From assembly GCA_022836615.1 (NCBI GenBank), contig MU405272.1:62001-126000 (forward strand): DNA of 64,000 nucleotides, read 5' to 3'. Origin of the DNA: Annulohypoxylon bovei var. microspora (lineage: Eukaryota > Ascomycota > Sordariomycetes > Xylariales > Hypoxylaceae). The position numbers and the translations under genes were made by a program. The notes under the pieces were generated by a model that was given only the letters and a program-made list of their open reading frames with translations, was not told the DNA's origin and made no database searches. Below, one piece after another: positions 56,619-64,000 of the stretch. The first letter of the stretch is position 1. Each line of letters starts with the position of its first letter.

Positions 56619-58682
56619 TCATAGTTGGGCTATCGCCTCGCCCAGCTTCTTCGTAGAAAAAGCACCAAAATATTCGTTCAAGGCATCCACGGTCCCGCTA
56701 CCCTCAACCAAGCTGGTCACGATGCCTACGTAGCCATCGGGTCGAACGACAACGACACCACCCCTTTCTTGGTCGAGACCCATCTTAGCATGAGCTGCGG
56801 CCTCTGCATCAGGTACACGGCGGTCCCATGTGTCATCGGCATAGACGTGGTCGCGGTAACGAGCGAGTGGATTCGGCACGTCACGTAAGATCTCAATATG
56901 ATCCCGTCGAGCAGCAAATATAGTACAGAGAGTAAAGAAGAGGCTGTGAGGATTATGTTTCTCGTGGTGCGAGACAGAGTCAATATCTGGTCGAAGATAA
57001 GACCCATAAAAGGACTTCTTGTTTCCGAGATGAAGAGCAAAATCCCTTAGGGCCTTGAGGGTGACGGAAGACTTCCCGGCAAATATATATATCCGAAACG
57101 AGCCGTTGAGAGGAACCTCTTGTTCCAGGTGCACGAGGTTAGCATCCACAACCCGCGTAACGTCAGCATTGATCATAATTCGCCCCGTCCGCAATTTGGT
57201 TTCTTTAGGGTGGATCAACGGGGATTTAGCTGGATGAGCCGGTGACCAGTTCAAGGCATTGGGTTTATACGCTACGCCATAGCCGCTGGTAAACTCGCAA
57301 GCCTCCTTAAACGTTCTCACGAAGTCATTATCTTCGGCCTGAGCATTTGTCTGTTCTGACGCGGCCTGGACCTCTTTCGCAGCTGGCGGTCGTTGCGAAA
57401 ATAGTTTGGCGTATTTGTTATCAAAAGATAGCAGGGTCTCTGCGACATCTTTGCGTTCGGGTTCGTAGGTCGTTAAGATCGCTCGGTCAGCGAACCCAGC
57501 TTCGACAGAATGAAGCTTCCACGCGAGGTTAAGAGCATCCAAGAATGCCGTGTTCATCCCTTGGCCGGCTTTTGGCTGTAAAAGGAGTTAATATTACTGC
57601 CGCTTAGGGGTACCAAAACCTTACACTATGGGTATGGCACGCATCGCCGCCCAGGAACACCCGATGGTCAATTGTGTACTTGTCTGAAATACCCTGGCCG
57701 ATAGGGTATACCGAGTACCATTCGACACGTTCCCATTCGATCAAGTATGGGTCAAATATTCTTTTTGCGGAAGCTTGGACTTGTTCCGCTGTAGCTGTCT
57801 TGCGCGGACTCCAGTCGGCATCCGTGGACGACGCAATTTGGATATATAATCGGACCATGTTGTCTTCGCGAGGGATAACCATTACCGAGCCATGCTGAGA
57901 GTGTATTGTACATTTCATCTTTAACATGTTAGTTTGAGGAATGCCTAAACTTATAATGAGACTAACTTTAATGTCCGGGAAGTCAGTCTTTACGACGCCA
58001 TCTATAACGCCCCAAACATGCGAAATGGGATCCTTATGTGTGATTTTAATGCCCAGCTGGTCCCTTACGGAAGATCTGGCGCCCTCGCCACTGAACAAAT
58101 ATTTAGCTCGGACAGTCTCCTGACGAGTTCCGTCGATATGCTCGAGATGAACTTCAACAGGATATTCCGGGTCAGATTTATCATCCGACTTGAAACCCTT
58201 GATCGTCCATGGCCGTTGAATCTGTACACCGTTGTTCGCAAGGTCTGAGATGAACACACGCTCAATCCGTCCCTGGTGCAAGAGCGTGGTGAACGGGTAT
58301 CTTGCGTCGATAAAGCTTGGGCAACTCGCCCAAGTGCCGGTTCTGACTATGCCTTTGCCGTCTTTAGGTGGGTCCCAGAAGGCCACTTCGAATACTCTCG
58401 CGGGTTTGTGTGCCATGATGGTGGACTTCAAGCCCATGTTGCGAAGGAGGTCTAAGGACCGAGGCTGTATGCCATCTGCGCGTCCTGTAGGTGTAGGTTC
58501 GGCTCGGTTGTCAATATGCTTAATCCTATATCCCCATCTTGCGAGACATGTTGAGAGCATAAGCCCGACGGGGCCAGCTCCAACGATGACTAAATCCGTT
58601 AGCAGAGTACAATAGTCGACAACAAGCTACCCACCGATATCATAATGCGACGAGGCAGACGTTTTCGAAGACCGGCTCTCCA
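56619..58682 (-). CDS. FAD-dependent phenol 2-monooxygenase-family hydroxylase
   Basis: Four exons, 58682-58634, 58589-57967, 57918-57625 and 57575-56619, give 640 residues. The 48-nt third-exon boundary intron is a multiple of three, but family spacing (DFPDI|KMKCTIHSQHGS) shows it is spliced. Features are the dinucleotide motif VIVGAGPVGL (about 17-26), DGIQPRSLDLLRNMG substrate-domain start, DG-type YLFSGEGARSSVRDQLGI, and the second FAD motif [20 protein letters not shown] (about 314-333). The C-terminal third is the thioredoxin-like domain of this family (GRIMINADVTRVVDA, VVRPDGYVGIVT). Such enzymes hydroxylate phenols or related aromatics with NADPH and O2. The actual substrate is not evident. 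No neighbouring pathway genes are present. Confidence 0.92.
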
Positions 58683-61236
58683 TTTTCCTAAGTACAATAC
58701 AGATCGCAATCCGGAAGACGGCGGAATCAAAGAGTTAGGTGACGTCGATTTATCCTATGCAGTACGTAGGATAACTTTTATGTTAAACGAGAGGTACCTA
58801 TTCAACGATGAATACTCCTAGATAGGGGCTCCTAAGAAAGATTGAAGAAAAGACAGACGCAGTGCCTGTAGCACTGAAATGAACGGTATGACCTGAGAAC
58901 AGAGCCGGATAAGAGGTATAATTTATCTTGCGTAGATTACATATGAGAGCGGCCGAGGTTGTATACCGAAATGATAAGACATGAGGTCCGCGCTAGTAGT
59001 ATATAACGGCAGGAACATCGGGAAGTGTGCCACGTCTATCCAAGCTGTTACTATCAATGTGCTTATGAAGGCATCCCCTACATCTAGCATGTATAAGCGA
59101 AGTACTCATTAGGGGTCAACACCACCTAAAGAAGTACCCGGAGATTGGGGGATAATAGTATGAAGGGTAATGTATAAGACATGTGAAGCATAGGGAAGGT
59201 AAGCTGTTGTTGGACAATTTAGATCCTTCATCTCGTCAATAGTCGACTATTCTGTTAGTTGTGATCACCAAAATAGGCTCGCTGCTCGTGTTGGATCATA
59301 GCCCCGGGATGTCAAGACGGCAATAATTGGTGGGGCCGTAGCGGGGGGTTACTCACGGCTGAAGAGGACGGGAACGAGAATTCAATGGGGAGCCAAGATT
59401 ACCGGGTGGAATCAAGTGGAACGGAGAGCCTAGCCATGCTTATGAGATGAGTCTGGATGGATTTCGACTGTTTTTCTTCGGCGTTTACGGAACCCTGGAT
59501 TGCCCCACAGCCCTTTTAACAAAAATCTCCGCATCACGCATTACATATGAACATGTGGCTTGGTTTGAACCTGGTATTATCATTGACCACCTCAATACGA
59601 AGTACATACAATTGTTGCACGATGTTTTGTTTCCTTAGAATCCCCCCCAAAAGCCGCAACTCGTTTAAGACCGGGTTTACTGCATTATGTAAGATAAGCC
59701 ACCTATCTACATACCTACCTAGGTACCTCGGAAGATACGAATGGGAATGGTTAAGAGTCTGAGAGTCTACTTACAGCGTTCAAATTTGGTGATCAGGACA
59801 ATATCGGAGAAAATGATAAATCATCTGCACGGTATGTAAACGAAATACCTAACGAAGTAGTGATTTTCTTTTCTTGGATTGTTACGCAAACGTGATAATC
59901 TCAGACCAGGCTTCGTGTACGAGGTTAAATCGATTCGAGACTATGTCGTCTTCGATCTTTGAAGTTTGGATATACATGTACTTGGTGATGTATCGGGATC
60001 TTGCATATGAGGCTCAACCGAGAACCGAACCAGGGATTGCTACCTCGAATGGTCAACTTGAAACATCCAGTATTTCTCGGATTGCTGGCGGCGATAAATG
60101 ATAAGGATATATATGAGTTGTGAGAAAGGATTAGGTAGCGTAGCGATCGCAAGAAACGTTATGGACGAGATCAAGTCTTTGACTTCAGCTATAGAATTAC
60201 ATGTATGTAAGGCAGATACTTCCCATGTATACCTAGGTAGGTACTATTACGACATACATACCTATGTATGCAAAATTCCTCTAAATTTCAACTAGTAGCC
60301 ACTAACATCCATAGATGAGAGCGCCTGCTTGATGCATACTCCTTATGTACCTACCTCTAACGCTTGCCTTAATGTACATGTAGGTAGGTAAGGTACTATG
60401 TACTATTACGGAATAGAATCAAGATACTTCGTACATTTCCATGTGATTGATGTCTGGTCTTGACACGGAATATGAATACTTATTGAATACATATTTTAAG
60501 TCGGCCTTTTCGGTGGGTTGAATCACTTAAAGTATCTGCAAGGTATCTTTGTATGCATGTACCCGACATGACTGAATGCTGCCTAGTTTAGCCTAGCGGC
60601 TTCACGTCTTAAGGGATCGGCAAGGCTGGATGCGGCGAAATTTATGGTAGCAATGTGGCCTGTGCGTGCTTATTGCATCTTGGTTCTTTCCGTAGGGAAC
60701 TGCGCAACCTCAACTTTTCCTATCTATGTAGATAACCTCCTTCCTCGGCGTCAAATCTGATCGCGCAACGTCGCTATCCAAATATCCAAACCTGTCGCCA
60801 AAATTGAAGCGCATTGTACGTAACCCCCAGAAACAGTAATTTTTTATTTTTGTTTTAAATACGTGTCAAGTGCGTGCCCCTCAAGTACCTAATGTTCCTA
60901 ATTGAGAGTCTGCCAAAGGCGGTAACCAATTTTGTAAAATCAACCTTCCTGATCACCAGGGCAGCAACCCAAAGTTACAAGCCCGGTGACTCTAAACTGA
61001 ACTTTCCTACGTTCTTTCCTTCCTTTTCTAAAAACCAACAGTAAGGACGGCAATTACAGTAACACCAACTGTCAATTGCAACCAGCCTTCCTGTTGCGCA
61101 CCTTCCACAACCTTCAAGACCTTCCACCTTCCATCTAAAAAACACAATACACGCACAGCACCTGTTGTGCCAACTTCCTTTTTACTTCGATCCTTCTAAA
61201 CCATTTCTTTTACTTCGAAAGAAGTAACCATTAACA
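58683..61236. other. 2.5-kb intergenic stretch rich in TAGGTA palindromes
   Basis: No gene is supported; the frames at 59447-59638, 59874-60101 and 60098-60295 are short and unpatterned. TACCTAGGTA-type motifs cluster at 59705-59732, 60226-60262 and 60348-60402. The last 250 bases are CT-rich leader sequence for the Ulp1 gene. Confidence 0.55.
60226..60402. repeat. Cluster of TACCTAGGTAGGTA / GTAGGTAGGTA motifs
   Basis: Three groups of the intergenic palindromic unit lie within 180 bases (60226-60262, 60348-60356, 60378-60402). Confidence 0.65.
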
Positions 61237-63844
61237 ATGACTTCCACCGCAGAGCATGACTGGAGAAATCCTCTCCATTGCGAATCCTGCACTGACTGCA
61301 GACAATTTCGCATGTACGTCAACGAAAGCGTACAGGCCAGAGCGCTCGAGGCTGGAAGAGATCGAGCTCGAGAGGTTCGCACCACAACATATGTCCCTTT
61401 ACCATTTCGTCATCGAATCCGCCGACCCTCGTTTCTACCGAAACGATCTGTGACTTTCCAACTTCCCGATCTACCGTATCCTGTCACCCCTGGCGACCCC
61501 GTAATCGGTCGAACAAGAAAGCGACGATACTCGCCCACTAACGACGACGAATATAGCGAGTCGTATTGCGATTCCGATAGCTACTCTAGTAGCAAATCTG
61601 GAAACGCGTCTGGTAGCGCGTCCGGTGACGAGTTTAGTGCAGCGGTCGGTGACGAGTTCGATATCGAGTCTAGCAATTACCGCAAATTCCATAACGACTC
61701 TGATGAGCCAATTGCAGGGCAGTCGGTCGCGCCTGCATCACCTCTTTTTTCTCAAGCATCGTCGCCATTTCAACCATCTCCGTTGTATCAACCATCTTGG
61801 CCACGACCATCTCCATTCACTCAACCAACGTCACAACGACCATCACGACCTCTATTCTCTCAACCCTCACCATTTCAACTGGGCATACCAGTTAGTCTGG
61901 CCCTAAATAATTTGGGCCTTTATTCCTCGGTACGTTCACGTGTTTGTGTATTTTGCCAGCTATCTATTGACTTCGTGCTAACGTTCGATTTAGACACGAC
62001 CTGCTGTACTAGTAGCTCAGGAGAGTTAGGTACCTCCCCAACGTACTAGTCCAGCTAGTAGTAATCAACGTGTTCGACAAGACCCTAAGCTTCCATTCCA
62101 CACGCCACACCATATCAACCCACTTAGCCCAGAGACCCGAAGACGTCTACTGCGGCCGATTACACCATCACTCGTGGCTCCAGAGCGCGTTAAGCGCGTG
62201 GCCGACCCAATGCCTGGAGCTTGGCCTTCAGAACTAGATGGAGACGATCGCGTGCAAACGCCATCGAACAACAGCATGGCTTTTCCGACCCGATTCGGTG
62301 CCAATATTTACAATGCTGTTACTTATTTACGAAACTCGTCCTATAGTCTTTGCGCAACTCTAAGCAACAAGATTTTCCATTCACCTCGCCATGCTTCTGT
62401 TGCTGCAACGTTGTCGCCTCCCGAAGATGGCGGACGCGCCCTGAAGCGTCGTCGAGTCGACGCTGAAGATCACCGAACGACGCCGGAGACCGAACAGCAA
62501 CTCACTCCTACTTATCTAATTGATGATCCCATGGACATCGATTCCCCCTGCCCTACCAATACCAGAATGAGAGATATTAAAGTAGAGGCATTATCCGACT
62601 ATACGATAGATATCGAGAAGCAACACACAGAACTAGAATCCTCACCATCTGTGTCTCCTATTATATCACCAAACTCCTCAGCCGCCAATGCTGCCGCTAG
62701 AAGAGCAGCTAGGCTATTTCCTAATGGAAAGAGAGCCTCACCAAAGCGAGTGCAGACTCAAGTAGCCACCCCTCCACCCGAAAGCCGAGAGCAAACCCGA
62801 CGAGCGGAACATGTACCTGATCCAGAATGGAAATCGGAATGGAAACCTTTGCCTCCGCCGAAATATACGAATATCCGCGAGTTTTTCGAACACGATGATG
62901 AGCTTTGCCTCCCTGGCCTAGAGCGCTTGCGGCTAACGCCCAAGACAACTAAGATATCCGAATTAGATTCGCAGCGGGAGGAACGTTTGCGTATAAAGAA
63001 AGAGAAGGCTGAGAAGGAACGTCAAGAGCGCCTCCGTATAGAAGAAGAGCGTTTGAATGAGGCACTCCGCCCGCTCGGTCTGCGAAAAGCGAGGTCTCTC
63101 CTTATAAACCCACTTAGCGTCGAATGGGAGCAGAGAGCTAGGGAATCGCCAGAGAATGGCAGAGCAGAGCAGCACAAGTGGCAAGGGGCACGCCACCGAG
63201 ATGGCGTAGAACTCACGCCGCATGATTTTGGAAGATTAGTACCTCAGAACGAGTGGCTAAACGACAACGCTATTCAAGCAGCCTTGGTACACCTCGCAAC
63301 TTATATCAACGATAAAGCTAGTGTACGCCCCAAGACCGACACACCAAAGTGTGTTGCTCTCTCATCACAATACTGGTCAAACTTCCGAGCTGAGCCTAGA
63401 AAAAACGTCTACCCGCGAGGATTGGACCGCAATTGGGGCATGAAGCCAGCAAACTTCCTTGACATAGATACAGTGCTCATCCCAGTTAATCAGAGTAACC
63501 ACTGGACCGTTCTCGTCATTCGACCTACACGCCGAACTGTCGCTTACGTCGACTCGTTCCACACAGCTGGGACGCGGCACCTTACAGACGCCAATACTTG
63601 GCTAGAAACATTTTTGGGCAATAAGTACAATGCCAATGAATGGCGCACGGAACAGTACGATGTGCCAAGACAGACGAATGGTTACGATTGTGGCATGTTC
63701 GTCATTACGAACTCTATCTATTTGTCACTTGGCGTAGATCCTAGCGGCTACTCACAAGCAGACATGCCTCTTCAAAGGCGTAGAATTGCTGCGGTACTAC
63801 TAAACGGCGGCTTTACCGGTCCCTTTGACCTATCAAACATATGA
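61237..63844 (+). CDS. ulp1: Ulp1-type SUMO protease (C48 cysteine peptidase)
   Basis: Exons 61237-61929 and 62030-63844 give 835 residues. The N-terminal 440 residues are disordered: acidic/Ser-rich, then FxQPSP-type repeats, with a basic ALKRRRVDAEDH motif and a MDIDSP patch. A charged coiled stretch (EERLRIKKEKAEKERQERLR) precedes the protease domain (about 630-835). The catalytic set is complete: NHWTVLVI with His722, AYVDSF with Asp739, Gln779 in RQTNGYDCGMF, and Cys785. Ulp1 matures SUMO and removes it from targets, usually at the nuclear pore. The 100-nt intron uses GTACGT and an acceptor at 62029. A better branch site lies before an earlier AG (61993), but that acceptor gives a stop. 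Confidence 0.93.
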
Positions 63845-64000
63845 TCAAAAATGATCAATGTCCAACATACATATCACCCGACACATCATACTGTACACAA
63901 CGACGTCGCCTCTTGTCGGCACGCCTTAAAAATGAAGAGCAAGCGTTGCCAAATCACTATTGTTTGTTATATTAATACCTTCTTCTACTTGGTCCGGGAT
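63845..64000. other. 3' flank of ulp1 to window end
   Basis: No feature seen in the remaining 156 bases. Confidence 0.5.

Overview
The window looks like nuclear DNA of a filamentous ascomycete (Pezizomycotina, probably a Sordariomycete; the class is inferred). Genes sit on both strands. Most introns are about 44-100 nt, with GT..AG ends and CTAAC/CTTAC-like branch sites. Intergenic DNA is moderately AT-rich and littered with short TAGGTACCTA-type palindromes. The protein set is typical of such fungi: a HET-domain protein, a Zn2Cys6 regulator, an Hda1-class deacetylase, a chromodomain protein and a phenol-hydroxylase-family flavoprotein. I saw no tRNA, rRNA, CRISPR array, intact transposon or operon.

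Left part (1-16.2 kb): about 2.2 kb without a convincing gene; a single-pass membrane protein with a repetitive beta-type domain (2208-4457); two small uncertain Cys/His-containing genes (5049-5999, 7088-7561); a seven-exon WDR48/Bun107-type WD40 cofactor of a deubiquitinase (8646-12187); and a divergent pair of mitochondrial genes, an S-adenosylmethionine carrier and tRNA(Ile)-lysidine synthase (12460-16200), both containing unusually GC-rich coding sequence.

Middle (17.1-37.3 kb): an SR-rich protein with an exceptionally long first intron that contains its own open frame; Hda1-type histone deacetylase; an F-box-like protein; ribosome-assembly factor Brx1; a Rab11/Ypt31 GTPase with a 13-nt micro-exon; an alcohol-dehydrogenase pseudogene; a polyQ mini-protein; and a divergent short-chain dehydrogenase / Zn2Cys6 regulator pair.

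Right part (37.6-64 kb): a HET-domain protein followed on the same strand by a TPR protein (candidate non-self-recognition pair); a 1393-residue chromodomain protein with a large unassigned C-terminal region; a glycine-zipper protein; two uncharacterised multi-exon genes; a phenol 2-monooxygenase-type flavoprotein; about 2.5 kb without genes; and a Ulp1-type SUMO protease.

Functional themes are chromatin silencing (Hda1 plus a chromodomain protein), ubiquitin/SUMO control (WDR48, F-box, Ulp1), ribosome and tRNA maturation (Brx1, TilS), and accessory or self-recognition genes at 31-42 kb. Exon joins were derived by reading frame and splice signals only; no transcript or database evidence was available. 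The most novel-looking items are the SR gene's open intron, the HET/TPR pair and the C-terminal half of the chromodomain protein.
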